Assembly: GCF_003253745.1 (NCBI RefSeq)
Contig: NZ_MZXV01000013.1
Span: 310,001-374,000 of the forward strand
Origin: Mesorhizobium kowhaii
Lineage (GTDB): Bacteria > Pseudomonadota > Alphaproteobacteria > Rhizobiales > Rhizobiaceae
Direction: 5' to 3'
Length of the DNA stretch: 64,000 nt
Shown: positions 34,557 through 43,535 of the stretch, one piece after another
How positions within the stretch are numbered: the first letter of the stretch is position 1
Layout: the number at the start of each line of letters is the position of its first letter
Notes under the pieces: model-generated
What the model was told of the DNA's origin: nothing
The model's input: only the letters and a program-made list of their open reading frames with translations
The model's database searches: none
Program-made: the position numbers and the translations under genes

Positions 34557-35263
34557 CATGGCAGTTGTTTCAACACGCCGACAACTGCCTCGCCGTCGGT
34601 GAAATAGGGATCGCCGCCGCCATTGCGCCCGGTGCTGGTGGCGCCGATGCCGGCCATGTCGCTGGTCGAGATCAGCGTGCCGGCGGTGGCCAGATCGCGC
34701 ATCAGGAAATTGCGTTCGGCATCGATGTCGGGGCCGATATGATGGGTGATGGCGCCGGTATCGTGGCTCAGCCCCACGCCGCGATCGAAGCTGGCAGAAC
34801 CAAGCCATAGCGGCCGGCCGTCATCGCCGGTCGCGCCGGTCTGCCAGAGGCGGACATGATGACGCCGGTCGGCGCTGGCTCCCACCGGTTTTTCGAAAGC
34901 AAGATCCTGGGCGCGGCCGTCGAACAGCAGCCGGCTGACCGGCGCATCCGGATAGGGATGGTCGAACAGCACGCTTTCACCGATCTCGATCGCGGTCTTC
35001 AAGGTTACGGCGTCGGCAGTGTCCCAGCCGGCGACGGCGAAGGCATGGACCACCTCCTTCTGCGTGCCGACAAGGCCGACATTGATCGGATCACCCGGAA
35101 TGCCCTGCGGCGTGTGCGTCACCATCTCGAAGCGATGGGTGCGAAAGCCGCGATCCCGGAATGTCCAGAATTCCGGCGCGGCGAAATAGGCGAGCGCCAG
35201 ATAGGCGGCCAACAAGGCCGCCACCCAGATTGCAACGCGTCGCCGAAAACTTCGCTGGCTCAT
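34556..35263 (-). CDS. LssY_C-domain membrane-anchored protein
   Basis: 235 residues: an N-terminal anchor at about residues 10-28, then a soluble domain with the LssY C-terminal pattern: PINVGLVGTQKEVVHAFAVAGW, VSRLLFDGRAQDLAFEKPVG, HHVRLWQTG, PLWLGSASFDRGVGLSH and ITHHIGPDIDAERNFLMRDL. The domain occurs alone or fused to PAP2/DedA-type proteins and has no assigned activity. The anchor suggests the domain faces the periplasm. It stands alone between family A repeat DNA and the divergent chaC gene. Confidence 0.8.
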   Translation of the reverse strand: MSQRSFRRRVAIWVAALLAAYLALAYFAAPEFWTFRDRGFRTHRFEMVTHTPQGIPGDPINVGLVGTQKEVVHAFAVAGWDTADAVTLKTAIEIGESVLFDHPYPDAPVSRLLFDGRAQDLAFEKPVGASADRRHHVRLWQTGATGDDGRPLWLGSASFDRGVGLSHDTGAITHHIGPDIDAERNFLMRDLATAGTLISTSDMAGIGATSTGRNGGGDPYFTDGEAVVGVLKQLP

Positions 35264-35373
35264 GAAGGAGGCTCGATCTGTGCGGTATCTGTTGCCTGAC
35301 GAACCCTGGAAATCAATGGCCAGGCGCGCGCAGTCGGTCTATCGTCAGCCATCGTTTTTGTGAGGGGGCAGGA

Positions 35374-36093
35374 ATGAAGCGAAAGCCGGCAGGCCAAAGA
35401 TCGATGGCGTTGACCGCCGACCTCGTCGCCAAGGTCGATCGTATCGAGCCTGATCCCGGTCCAGAGCCTGGAACCAGCGAGCATACCGACGCGGAGTTCG
35501 ATGACCTTGTCGAACAGCTGCTTGTCGAATACCAGCCCGAAACGCTGTGGGTCTTTGCCTACGGTTCGCTAATCTGGAATCCCGAATTCGTCCATGTCGA
35601 ACAGCGCCCGGCCACGGCGCAAGGGTGGCACCGCTCATTCTGCCTGAAGCTGACGCGCTGGCGCGGAACCCGCGATTTGCCGGCCCTGATGTTGGCCCTC
35701 GACCGTGGTGGCAGTTGCAACGGCATTGTTTACCGACTGCCGGCCGAAGATCATTTCGGACAGCTCGGCCAATTGCTGCGCCGGGAGATCGATGCGAACC
35801 CGCCAACCAACGTGCCGCGCTGGATCAAGGTCGGGACCAAGGAGGGTCCGCTGATCGCCCTGGCTTTCGTCGCCGCGCCAGACGGCAGGGCCTACGCCGG
35901 CCGGCAGCCGTTGGAACAGGTTGCCGACACGCTGGCCCGGGCTGCCGGACATTGGGGCTCGTCGGCGCAGTATCTGTTCCGGACCGTCGGCAAACTTGAG
36001 GAGAGCGGTATTCGCGACAGGAATTTGTGGCATATCCAGGATCTGGTGGCGCGCCAAATCATCGCTTCCACCGGTGGCGCTGATCCCGCCTGA
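35374..36093 (+). CDS. chaC: glutathione-specific gamma-glutamylcyclotransferase (ChaC family)
   Basis: 239 residues. ChaC-type enzymes cleave glutathione to 5-oxoproline and Cys-Gly in the cytosol. The gamma-glutamylcyclotransferase loop VFAYGSLIWNPEF (about residue 63) is present, followed by QGWHRSFCLKLTRWRGTRD, GGSCNGIVYRLPAED, a conserved RREI segment that holds the usual catalytic Glu position, and YLFRTVGKLEESGIRDRNLW. About 50 extra N-terminal residues precede the domain. A run of G and A (GAGGGGGCAGG) precedes the ATG. It is a stand-alone gene. Confidence 0.87.
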   Translation: MKRKPAGQRSMALTADLVAKVDRIEPDPGPEPGTSEHTDAEFDDLVEQLLVEYQPETLWVFAYGSLIWNPEFVHVEQRPATAQGWHRSFCLKLTRWRGTRDLPALMLALDRGGSCNGIVYRLPAEDHFGQLGQLLRREIDANPPTNVPRWIKVGTKEGPLIALAFVAAPDGRAYAGRQPLEQVADTLARAAGHWGSSAQYLFRTVGKLEESGIRDRNLWHIQDLVARQIIASTGGADPA

Positions 36094-36152
36094 TCTTTTG
36101 CTAGAGTCTGTCCCATGCCGATGGAATCGGGATGGGCTCTATCTCGGTGTTT

Positions 36153-36199
36153 GAGCACGATCTTTTCCGAAGCCGGTATCCACTTTTCGGGATCGTGCC
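36153..36199. repeat. palindromic intergenic repeat, family D
   Basis: An imperfect palindrome with GAGCACGATC and GATCGTGC as outer arms and CTTTTCCGAAGCCGG and CCACTTTTCGG as inner parts. This form is common between Rhizobiales genes. It sits between the convergent chaC and extensin-like genes and may end transcription of both. Confidence 0.65.
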
Positions 36200-37006
36200 C
36201 TAGCGGCAGGCGCGATAACCGTTCCTGCGGTTCTTGATGTCGAAGTGGAAGTGGTTGCGGTGGTCGTAATTGTAGCCGGGGCCAAGCACTGTGGTGAAAT
36301 ACTGGCAGCCGTCGGCGCGCACATTGTTGAGGAAACCGCGGGTGCGGAAGGCAAACAGACCGGGTTTGCGCACGTCGATGTCGTCGCCATTGTTGAGTTC
36401 GATGCTCATGACGTCGAGCGCGTTGCCCTTGCCGTGCTCCGACAGCACGCCTTCGCCGGCGATGTTGCGGCAGGAATAGCTGGAGCCCTGGTGGATGGTC
36501 TTGACGCCGGAGAAATAGCGCCAGCGGGCGGAGGGAACGAGTTCGTTCTTGGTCCAGCCGGCGAAGGTGGCGGCCATATCGCAGGTCAGCGTCGCCGCGG
36601 GTTTCATCTGGATGCTGCCGATGGCCGAGACCTTGACCGGGTAGTCGATGCCGCACTGGCCTTCATGGATCGGCGCCAGGTCGGTGTAGGCGACATCGAG
36701 GCGCTTCAGCTGCTGGCGGCAGTCGGTTTCGCTGGCCGGCATCTGCTCGACCGGCGACATCGGCTCATCCATGCGCGGATAGGCGGCCGTCGTCATGTAG
36801 GGATTGGAGGGAACAAGCTTCTGCATGCCCGTATATTGCGGCACGGCAGCCGTCTGGGAGCCGACATCAACGGCCGGTTCAAGCGACAGCACGCTGCCGG
36901 TGTTGCAAGCCGAAACCGCCGCGAGGGCAAGGCCGGCGGCCACCATCGCTGCACGTTTCGATTGGCGCGCGGCGGCTGAAAAAACGGCGCGAAATTTGCC
37001 GGCCAT
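36200..37006 (-). CDS. extensin-like C-terminal domain lipoprotein
   Basis: ATG 37006 is preferred over GTG 37024. The N-terminus has a hydrophobic leader ending LALAAVSAC, a lipobox, so the protein is probably lipid-anchored in the envelope. After a Pro/Thr-rich stretch, residues about 95-268 form the extensin-like C-terminal domain: DCRQQLKRLDVAYTDL, CGIDYPVKVSAIG, LTCDMAATFAGW, SYSCRNIAGEGVLSEHGKGN, ALDVMSIELNNGD, and YNYDHRNHFHFDI. SEHGKGNALD and HFHFD resemble the metal-binding His/Asp sites of the LAS/VanY peptidase fold, so peptidoglycan hydrolysis is plausible. A paralogue lies 116 bp upstream. Confidence 0.83.
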   Translation of the reverse strand: MAGKFRAVFSAAARQSKRAAMVAAGLALAAVSACNTGSVLSLEPAVDVGSQTAAVPQYTGMQKLVPSNPYMTTAAYPRMDEPMSPVEQMPASETDCRQQLKRLDVAYTDLAPIHEGQCGIDYPVKVSAIGSIQMKPAATLTCDMAATFAGWTKNELVPSARWRYFSGVKTIHQGSSYSCRNIAGEGVLSEHGKGNALDVMSIELNNGDDIDVRKPGLFAFRTRGFLNNVRADGCQYFTTVLGPGYNYDHRNHFHFDIKNRRNGYRACR

Positions 37007-37122
37007 TGGCGGAATCCCATTCACGGATATCCGGCATTTTAACGATCAAGGGTAAAGGAAAACTCAGCGCCCGCGTTCATGCCTGCGGCCGAATTGCGGC
37101 ACGCGGTCTCGGCCGACCATGC

Positions 37123-38271
37123 TCACTGGCAGAAGGTGCCGCCATGGCGGCGCGGTTCGAGATCGAGATGGAAATGCAAGGCATGGTCGGGGTCGGCGCC
37201 TGGTCCGAGCACGGTCTTGAACGGTCCGCAGGCTGCCTTGCGCACGGCGTTGAGGAATTTCGCGTCCTTTTCCGGCGGCGTCGGGCCGACTTCGACCTTC
37301 TTGCCGTCCGACAGCGTGAAGCTGGCGATGTCGAGCGCGTTGCCGAAGGCGTGTTCCGACAGTTTTCGTGTACCGTGACGCGGCCGGCAGACAAAGGCCG
37401 ATGCCTGGCCGATCGATTTCAGATCGGCGCCGAAATCGGCTTTCGCGGCCGGCTGGATGACATTTGCGGCAAAACGCGCCGCCACCTCGGCCATCGGGCA
37501 ATTGAGCTCGGTGCCGGGGGCGATGGCGATTGACTTGCCAAGTGTCTTCAGGACGATCGGGTAGGGGATCGAGCAGCCGATTTCGGGATTGCTTTCCGCC
37601 TTGTGTTCCTCGAACTCGACGCCGAGCGTTTTCAGCCGCTCGCGGCAAGCGACTTCCTCTTCCGGCATTTTCGCGTCGGGAAGATCGGCCGAGCGCGGGT
37701 CGGGGAGCATTTTCTTGTCGCCTGCATCGGCCGGCTTTTGCGGCGGCTGCGGGGCGATGGGCGGCGGCTGAACCTCAGGTTCTGCGGTGTCGGGCTTTTG
37801 TGGCGGCGTCGGCGCTACAGCCGGGGGCTCCGGCTCGCTTTCCGTATTGGCCGATGGTTCGGGGCGGGCCTGCTTTTTTTGATGGGATTTTTCTTCATTG
37901 AACCGGCCCGCTGCGCCGCTCCCTGGAGCTTCCGTCTTCTGGTCGCCCTCGGTCTTTGAAGCGTCGGCCTTCGGCGCGTCTACGGGACGTGGCTGAGGCA
38001 CCGGAACATCGGCAGGCGATGGCAGCGGCTCCTGCGTTTTCTGCTGTGTCTGGCTCGGCTTGACCTGCTGCTCGCTCCGCCGTTTCAGCGGCCGCTCGCC
38101 CCGCCGTTTCAGCGGCTGGTCGACCCGCGGTGTCAGCGGCTGCTCCACATGCGGCGCACGCAGCTTGTGGTGCCGGTGCCGATGCCTGGCGTCGGCTGGC
38201 GCAACCAGCAAAGCCGTGACGGCCACGACCAATGCTACTCTGCAGGTTTGGGAAAAGACAAACGACGCCAT
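37123..38271 (-). CDS. extensin-like C-terminal domain protein with proline-rich linker
   Basis: ATG 38271 gives 382 residues with a Sec signal peptide ending APADA-RH. An unusual low-complexity region follows (about residues 30-190): His/Arg-rich at first, with tandem PLKRRGERPLKRR units, then Pro/Glu/Lys-rich with several P-P-Q-K-P units. The domain (about 200-382) has ACRERLKTLGVEFEEHK, GCSIPYPIVLKTLGKS, LSEHAFGNALDIASF and DHALHFHLDLEPR, the same His/Asp pattern as its neighbour. The linker could span the cell wall. It is tandem with the extensin-like lipoprotein on the same strand. Confidence 0.82.
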   Translation of the reverse strand: MASFVFSQTCRVALVVAVTALLVAPADARHRHRHHKLRAPHVEQPLTPRVDQPLKRRGERPLKRRSEQQVKPSQTQQKTQEPLPSPADVPVPQPRPVDAPKADASKTEGDQKTEAPGSGAAGRFNEEKSHQKKQARPEPSANTESEPEPPAVAPTPPQKPDTAEPEVQPPPIAPQPPQKPADAGDKKMLPDPRSADLPDAKMPEEEVACRERLKTLGVEFEEHKAESNPEIGCSIPYPIVLKTLGKSIAIAPGTELNCPMAEVAARFAANVIQPAAKADFGADLKSIGQASAFVCRPRHGTRKLSEHAFGNALDIASFTLSDGKKVEVGPTPPEKDAKFLNAVRKAACGPFKTVLGPGADPDHALHFHLDLEPRRHGGTFCQ

Positions 38272-38334
38272 CGCCGTCAACGGCGCCAACGCAAGGAGGT
38301 TGCCTGCGCCCCATCACGAACGGTAACCACGGCG

Positions 38335-38760
38335 TTACGCGCCGATCGCTTCCAGCCCTTCCTCCAGCCAGTCGGCAAGCAGCGGCATGCCAAGCAGATA
38401 CTTTGCCGTGCGCTTGTTGGCGCGTTCGCGCGCCGCGGCAAGCGCGTCCACCCATTCGGCGGCGTCGTAGTCGCCGCGACCGACCCAGGCCAGTGCGACC
38501 AGTTCGGCTGCTTCATCGACATTGAGGTCGTTGATCAGCTCGCGCAGCTCTTCCTCGGTGAGGTTTTCGGAACTCTCCTCGGCGAGGCCGTCATGATGGT
38601 GGTTGGCATGCGCCTCGCCATCGAGTTCGACCTCATGCTCGGCGCCATCGGCATAATCCTCGTTGACGGCGGCACTCAGTGCCTTGGCCTTGAGGATAAA
38701 CAGGCGCACGGTGTCGGGGCCGATCGAAAGCTCCCAGTCCTTTTCAAGCCGCCGCTGCAC
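38335..38760 (-). CDS. DUF3775-domain protein
   Basis: 141 residues, GTG 38760 with GGAGACGG upstream. A His/Glu-rich middle (EAHANHHHDGLAEE) separates the N-terminal LSIGPDTVRLFILKAKALS from the domain core LTEEELRELINDLNVDEAAE, followed by LVALAWVGRGDYDAAEW. This matches DUF3775, a small soluble Rhizobiales family without known function. The LNVDEAAELVALAWVGRG segment is the most conserved part. It is upstream of, and on the same strand as, the extensin-like pair. Confidence 0.78.
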   Translation of the reverse strand: MQRRLEKDWELSIGPDTVRLFILKAKALSAAVNEDYADGAEHEVELDGEAHANHHHDGLAEESSENLTEEELRELINDLNVDEAAELVALAWVGRGDYDAAEWVDALAAARERANKRTAKYLLGMPLLADWLEEGLEAIGA

Positions 38761-38904
38761 GGGCCGTCTCCGTCAGGTCGTTTGCTTGGATGATAGCGGA
38801 TTTACAGCATCCGTCACCTGATGTTCTGCCGTATGCTTTTTTCCGGGATGAAACCCAGGCCGTCCGGCGTTAGTGTTGCATTCTCACCCCTCAAGGAGGC
38901 TTCG

Positions 38905-39441
38905 ATGCATAAAAGAATGCTGATCCAGGCGGCGACTGCCCTTGTCGCGCTGCAGTTCCTTGCCGTTCCGGCGTTCGCCGCCGGCAGCAGCGGTGGCAGC
39001 GATCAGACTGTCACCCAGTGCAAGAAGGGCGAAGTCTGGGACAAGAAGAAGAAAAAGTGCGTCGCACCCCAGGAAGGCATGCTGGACGACGACAGCATCT
39101 ATGATGCAGGCCATTCGCTGGCGCTGGCCGGGCGCTATGACGAGGCGATCGCCGTGCTCAGCCTCGCCGCCAACAAGCAGGATCCGCGCATCCTCAACTA
39201 TCTCGGTTATTCGCACCGCCATTCCGGCCGCGTCACCGTCGGCCTCGGCTATTACGAGGAAGCGCTGCGTATCGATCCCAACTATACACTGGTGCGCGAG
39301 TATCTCGGCGAGGCGCATCTGCAGATCGGCGATCTGGCCGGCGCCCAGCAGCAGTTGATGGAGATCGAGAAGCGGACCGGCAAGGGGTCGCGAGAATACG
39401 GCATGCTGTCGGAGCAGATCGATCATTTCATGCGGAGCTGA
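38905..39441 (+). CDS. exported tetratricopeptide-repeat protein
   Basis: ATG 38905 follows AAGGAGG. A Sec signal peptide (MHKRMLIQAATALVALQFLA, cleaved near AFA-AG) is followed by a short Cys/Lys-rich segment, TQCKKGEVWDKKKKKCV. TPR units follow: YDAGHSLALAGRYDEAIAVL, RILNYLGYSHRHSGRVTVGL, YYEEALRIDPNYTLVREYLG and QIGDLAGAQQQLMEI. TPRs are protein-interaction scaffolds; a periplasmic site is predicted and the partner is unknown. A strong terminator at 39463 ends the unit. Confidence 0.82.
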   Translation: MHKRMLIQAATALVALQFLAVPAFAAGSSGGSDQTVTQCKKGEVWDKKKKKCVAPQEGMLDDDSIYDAGHSLALAGRYDEAIAVLSLAANKQDPRILNYLGYSHRHSGRVTVGLGYYEEALRIDPNYTLVREYLGEAHLQIGDLAGAQQQLMEIEKRTGKGSREYGMLSEQIDHFMRS

Positions 39442-39462
39442 TTCGGCTCCCTGTGCTTCTCA

Positions 39463-39495
39463 ATCCGGCCGCGAGCGATCGCGGCCGGATTTTTG
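39463..39495 (+). terminator. intrinsic terminator after TPR gene
   Basis: A perfect 12-bp stem, ATCCGGCCGCGA / TCGCGGCCGGAT, with a GCGA loop is followed by a T-run, 22 bp after the stop. Confidence 0.92.
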
Positions 39496-39620
39496 TTGCC
39501 GGCCATCCGCAATTGGCATTTGACCCGACGGCATTTGCGAAAGCAGCGATGGCATTTGTGAAAGCGGTAGATGATTTTTGCAAAACCGTTTTTTTGGCGT
39601 GAAAAACCCGCGAAGATTGC

Positions 39621-39685
39621 TATATTCAAGGAAATTGCGGTGAAACGGTTCCGTTAGCCCGAGGCTGTCGGACCGTTTTCTTTTT
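39621..39685 (+). promoter_or_regulatory. greA leader with candidate -10 and intrinsic terminator (possible attenuator)
   Basis: TATATT at 39621-39626 is a reasonable -10. From 39643, AAACGGTTCCG pairs with CGGACCGTTT (one bulge), with an inner AGCC/GGCT pair, and a TCTTTTTG tail follows at 39679-39686. The hairpin lies 60 bp before the greA ATG, so a promoter upstream would give a short terminated transcript of about 50-60 nt unless read through. Three GGCATTTG direct repeats lie further upstream (39515, 39530, 39551). Confidence 0.55.
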
Positions 39686-39745
39686 GTACCCATCGACAAG
39701 GCTTTCCCCGAAACGCGGGGGTGGCGGCAGGAAAGGTCAGGCATC

Positions 39746-40219
39746 ATGAACAAGGTCCCGATGACAGGCGAGGGGTTCGCGTCATTGAAGGAAGAGCTGC
39801 GCTGGCGCCAGCAGGAAGAGCGGCCACGCATCATCGAGGCCATCTCCGAGGCGCGCTCGCATGGCGACCTTTCCGAAAATGCCGAATACCATGCCGCCAA
39901 AGAGGCGCAGAGCCTCAATGAGGGCCGGGTCAACGAGCTTGAAGATTATATCGCGCGCGCCGAAGTGATCGATGTCAGCAAGCTCAGCGGCGACAAGGTC
40001 AAGTTCGGCGCCACCGTGGTGCTGGTCGACGAGGACACCGAGGAAAAGAAGACCTACCGGATCGTCGGCGACCAGGAAGCCGACGTGAAGTCCGGCCGCA
40101 TCTCGATCTCCTCGCCAATCGCGCGCGCGCTCATCGGCAAGGAAGTCGGCGACGCCATCGAGGTCAACGCGCCAGGCGGTGCCAGGGGGTATGAGATCGT
40201 CCAGGTGCAGTTTATTTAG
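39746..40219 (+). CDS. greA: transcription elongation factor GreA
   Basis: 157 residues, the normal GreA length. The N-terminal coiled coil spans about residues 1-75: [36 protein letters not shown] (with the acidic tip Asp and Glu that act in the RNA polymerase secondary channel), and [20 protein letters not shown]. The C-terminal FKBP-like domain has [20 protein letters not shown] and [18 protein letters not shown]. GreA stimulates cleavage of backtracked RNA. AGGAAAGG precedes the ATG. The leader contains a terminator, so read-through probably controls expression. Confidence 0.96.
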   Translation: MNKVPMTGEGFASLKEELRWRQQEERPRIIEAISEARSHGDLSENAEYHAAKEAQSLNEGRVNELEDYIARAEVIDVSKLSGDKVKFGATVVLVDEDTEEKKTYRIVGDQEADVKSGRISISSPIARALIGKEVGDAIEVNAPGGARGYEIVQVQFI

Positions 40220-40260
40220 GGATCCAAAGCGGGGGCCTTTGTTTCAATCCCGAACGCCGC

Positions 40261-40432
40261 GCCGCCCCTCATCTGGCTGCCGCCATCTTCTCCCCGTGAA
40301 CGGGGAGAAGGACGCCTTCATCAATAATTTCGCCAATTTTTAGCGTTGCAAGTAAGGCGTTGGCGTTGCGGCCAGCTTCTTTCTCCCCGTCACTATACGG
40401 GGAGAAATGCCGGCAGGGCAATGAGGGGCGGC
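40261..40432. repeat. 172-bp inverted-repeat element with two inner hairpins, family E
   Basis: Perfect 12-bp ends, GCCGCCCCTCAT (40261) and ATGAGGGGCGGC (40421-40432). Inside lie two copies of one hairpin, TTCTCCCCGT / ACGGGGAGAA, at 40288-40309 and 40381-40406. The layout is that of a non-autonomous palindromic repeat. It lies between the convergent greA and waaC genes and may terminate both. Confidence 0.75.
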
Positions 40433-40464
40433 GCCAACGTTTCCAATTGAATTGATTGAATAAA

Positions 40465-41445
40465 TCAATCTCTGCCGGTACTGGTCCGACCAAGCTCCAG
40501 CAGCCTCTCTGCCTCGCCCACCACTTCCGCCGGCGTTACACGCTCCCCGGGTGCGGCCAAGAGCGTCGACGCATAGGGCCCGCGCGGGCCGGTGAGGCCT
40601 GGCTCGGTCGCCAGGAACACCGCAACCGTCGGCAGACCGAAGGCGCTGGCGAGATGGGTCAGCCCGGTGTCGGCGCCGACGACCAGCGTCGAGCGGCCGA
40701 TGATCGCGGCGATGTCGGCCAGTGGTGATTTTGGGACTACGATCGTTGACGGTACGGCGTTCGCGATCGCTTCGGCCGCCGCCTTTTCGCGCTCGTTCGA
40801 CCATGTGGTGAACGGCGTCATTTCTCTTTCAACCAGCAGGCGGGCGGTTTCGATCCAGTCTTGGACCGGCCATTTCTTGTCCTCACGGCTGGTGCCGTGC
40901 AGCAGGAAGGCGATTTTTCCGGCGATGCCGGCCAGATTGCCGGGCGGCGGGACGATGCCGGAGTCCAGTCTCGAAAGATCGGGCCGATAGCCGAGCGCCA
41001 GCCCGAACAGCCGCCGCGTTCGTTCGATGGCGTGCAGGTCGCGCGGCACGGCGTAGGTGACGTCGTAGAACAGCGTCGCTGAAGGTTCGCGCGCGCTCGA
41101 CCGGTCGAAGCCGGCGATCGGTGCGCCCGCCTGTCGTGCCACCAGGGCTGATTTCAGCAGGCCCTGCGCATCGATGACGAGGTCGTAGCGGCATTCGCGC
41201 AAGGTGCGGCGCAAGGCGGCCGCTTCGCGCCAGGTGCCGCCGTCGAGCAGTGCCTTGCGCCAGCGCCGGATCGCCACCGTGTGGATCCTGTCGATCGCCG
41301 GATGCAGCGTCACGATGCCGGCGAATGCCTCTTCCACGCACCAGTCGAAGGATACGTCCGGCCTGACAAGGCGGGCATCCTCGACGGCCGGAAAGGTGTG
41401 GATGACATCGCCCATCGACGACGTCTTGACGATGAGGACCTTCAT
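40465..41445 (-). CDS. waaC: lipopolysaccharide heptosyltransferase I
   Basis: 326 residues, GT9 family. Transfers the first L-glycero-D-manno-heptose onto Kdo of the LPS inner core at the cytoplasmic face. Features: the N-terminal [20 protein letters not shown] (acceptor-side loop with the SMGDV Asp), FDWCVEEAFAGIV, LVIDAQGLLKSALVARQAG, the nucleotide-sugar half with FLLHGTSREDKKWP, and VVGADTGLTHLASAFGLPTV with the H-x-x-x-x-x-G-x-P of GT9. Its ATG overlaps the waaF stop by four bases (ATGA), and it is last in hldD-waaF-waaC. Confidence 0.92.
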   Translation of the reverse strand: MKVLIVKTSSMGDVIHTFPAVEDARLVRPDVSFDWCVEEAFAGIVTLHPAIDRIHTVAIRRWRKALLDGGTWREAAALRRTLRECRYDLVIDAQGLLKSALVARQAGAPIAGFDRSSAREPSATLFYDVTYAVPRDLHAIERTRRLFGLALGYRPDLSRLDSGIVPPPGNLAGIAGKIAFLLHGTSREDKKWPVQDWIETARLLVEREMTPFTTWSNEREKAAAEAIANAVPSTIVVPKSPLADIAAIIGRSTLVVGADTGLTHLASAFGLPTVAVFLATEPGLTGPRGPYASTLLAAPGERVTPAEVVGEAERLLELGRTSTGRD

Positions 41446-42449
41446 GCGGCTGCCGGGATTTCCAGCAGGCGTTTCGCCGCCGCCGCGACCTGCTGGACTT
41501 CAAGCGTCTTCAGGCAGTTGAGGTGGCCGAGCGGGCAGACCTTCTGGTGGCAAGGCGAACAGGACAGGCCGAGCCAGACCAGTTCGCGCCGTTCGGCCAG
41601 CGGCGGCGTATTTTGCGGCGAGGTCGAGCCATAGACGGCAACGATCGGCGTGCCGACGGCGGCGGCGACATGCATCAGCCCGCTGTCGTTGGACACCGCC
41701 AGCCTTGCCACTGATATCAGGTCGATGGCGTCCTCCAGCCTCGTCTGGCCGGCGAGGTCGACAACGCCGGGGGCGAGGGCGGCTATCTCCGCCGTCACGT
41801 CGCGGTCGTTCTTCGAGCCGAACAGCGCGACCTTCAAACCCTTCGCCATAAAATCACGGGCAAGCCCGGCATAGCTTTCGCTCGGCCAGCGCTTGGCCGG
41901 GCCGAACTCGGCGCCAGGCATCAGGGCGACGAATTTCTGCGGCGCCAGCCCGAAGCGGTCGAGCAGGGCGACCTGGTTTTTCGCGTCCACGGTCAGCCGT
42001 GGCGCCCGGAAGCCGCCGCCCTGGGCGAGGCCGAAATAGGCCTGCGCCGTGCGTCGCTTGACGCTGTCGGGCAGCGGCACGATGTCGGTCAAGAGGCCAT
42101 AGCGCATTTCGCGCAAATGACCGAAACGGCGCGGAATGCGGGCAAAGAACGGAATCAGTGCCGATTTCCAGCTGCCCGGCAGGACATAGGCCATGTCGTA
42201 GCGGCCGCGCAGCAGGCGGCCGAAGCGGCGGCGATGGGTGAATTCGAGCGCGCCGGGTTTCAGCGGAAAGTCGATCTGCTGGCGGATTTCGGGCATGCGC
42301 TTGACCAGCGGTGCGGCCCAGGCAGGCGCCAGCACATCGATCGCTGCGTTGGGATGCAGCTCTTTCAGCGCCGAAAACAGGCACTGCGCCATCACCATGT
42401 CGCCCACCCAGCGTGGGCCGATCACGAGGATCGTTGGGCTTTCAGCCAT
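41442..42449 (-). CDS. waaF: lipopolysaccharide heptosyltransferase II
   Basis: 335 residues, GT9 family; adds the second heptose to the LPS inner core. Features: [20 protein letters not shown] at the N-terminus (the WVGDMVM loop typical of WaaF), [40 protein letters not shown], and [20 protein letters not shown] with [11 protein letters not shown]. Four Cys near the end ([18 protein letters not shown]) match the conserved Cys-rich C-terminal segment of WaaF. It overlaps hldD by 28 bases at the start and waaC by four at the end, a tightly coupled set. Confidence 0.94.
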   Translation of the reverse strand: MAESPTILVIGPRWVGDMVMAQCLFSALKELHPNAAIDVLAPAWAAPLVKRMPEIRQQIDFPLKPGALEFTHRRRFGRLLRGRYDMAYVLPGSWKSALIPFFARIPRRFGHLREMRYGLLTDIVPLPDSVKRRTAQAYFGLAQGGGFRAPRLTVDAKNQVALLDRFGLAPQKFVALMPGAEFGPAKRWPSESYAGLARDFMAKGLKVALFGSKNDRDVTAEIAALAPGVVDLAGQTRLEDAIDLISVARLAVSNDSGLMHVAAAVGTPIVAVYGSTSPQNTPPLAERRELVWLGLSCSPCHQKVCPLGHLNCLKTLEVQQVAAAAKRLLEIPAAA

Positions 42450-43372
42450 TCGACATAGTCTCTGACACCGGTTTCCACTGTCCGGAATTGGCCATTGTAA
42501 CCGACTGCGCGCAAACGGGACATATCAGCTTGTGTAAAGCTCTGGTAGCTGCCCTTGAGATGGTCGGGGAATTCGATGAACTCGATCTCGCCTTTACCCA
42601 ACGTGTCGATCACCGTTTCGGCGATGGCGCGGAACGGCTGGGCGCGGCCGGTGCCGCAATTGAAGATGCCACTCGAGCCGCGCTTCCACAGCCACAGATT
42701 GACGTCGGCGACATCGCCGACATGGATGAAGTCGCGGCTTTGTTCGCCGGGTCCGAACCCATCATAGGCGCCGAACAGTTTTGGGTTCTCGCCCCGTTCG
42801 ACCTGGTTGAACAGATGGAAGGCGACCGAAGCCATGGCGCCCTTGTGCGCCTCGCGCGGGCCATAGACGTTGAAGTAGCGCAGGCCTGCAACCTGCGAAT
42901 GGTCGGTATCGAAGATGGTGCGCCTGATATAGTCGTCGAACAGCTTCTTGGAATAGGCATAGACGTTAAGCGGCCGCTCCAGCGCCGGGTCCTCGCGAAA
43001 ATCGGCGCCGCCGCCGTAAACGGAGGCCGAGGAAGCGTAGAGGAAGGGCACGCGCAGCGCCTGGCTGGCATGCAGCAGCCGCTTCGAGAAGGCGTAGTTC
43101 ACCTCCATCATGAACTTGCCGTTCCACTCGGTGGTGGTCGAGCAGGCGCCCTGATGGAAGACGGCCTCGATGCGGCCGAGCGAGCCGGCCTCCATGCGGG
43201 GCAGCAAATCGTCCTTGTCGAGATAGTCGGCTATCCGCAAATCGGCGAGATTGGAAATCTTGTGGCCGTCGGTGAGGTCGTCGACGACCAGGATGTCGTC
43301 ATGGCCTTCGGCGTTGAGCGCGGCGACGATGTTGGAGCCGATCATGCCGGCGCCGCCCGTGACGATGATCAT
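42422..43372 (-). CDS. hldD: ADP-glyceromanno-heptose 6-epimerase
   Basis: 316 residues, SDR family. Converts ADP-D-glycero- to ADP-L-glycero-D-manno-heptose, the last step before WaaC and WaaF. Features: the Rossmann motif [20 protein letters not shown], the acidic strand end [28 protein letters not shown], the catalytic Ser region [12 protein letters not shown], the YxxxK pair in [12 protein letters not shown], and [19 protein letters not shown]. It is the first gene of the minus-strand LPS set, so the epimerase and both transferases are made from one transcript, while the earlier heptose steps are encoded on the plus strand at 44.3-47 kb. Confidence 0.95.
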   Translation of the reverse strand: MIIVTGGAGMIGSNIVAALNAEGHDDILVVDDLTDGHKISNLADLRIADYLDKDDLLPRMEAGSLGRIEAVFHQGACSTTTEWNGKFMMEVNYAFSKRLLHASQALRVPFLYASSASVYGGGADFREDPALERPLNVYAYSKKLFDDYIRRTIFDTDHSQVAGLRYFNVYGPREAHKGAMASVAFHLFNQVERGENPKLFGAYDGFGPGEQSRDFIHVGDVADVNLWLWKRGSSGIFNCGTGRAQPFRAIAETVIDTLGKGEIEFIEFPDHLKGSYQSFTQADMSRLRAVGYNGQFRTVETGVRDYVEWLKAQRSS

Positions 43373-43535
43373 GTTGTTGGCCCTGATACGCGTTTCGCTT
43401 GCCGATTCCGGCCCTTATAAGGGAGGCAAGGTGGGCTGTCGATAAAGCAGGCAACGGAGCGGATGTCACAGTGGCGCCGCAAAGCTTCCGCTTCAGTCGG
43501 TTTGTGCAGCCCGGCATGATCGTGAGGGACAAAGA

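Noticed and set aside
38060-38135. Possible CRISPR-like or satellite repeats
   Set aside because: The repetition is in frame and encodes PLKRR units of the extensin-like protein linker.
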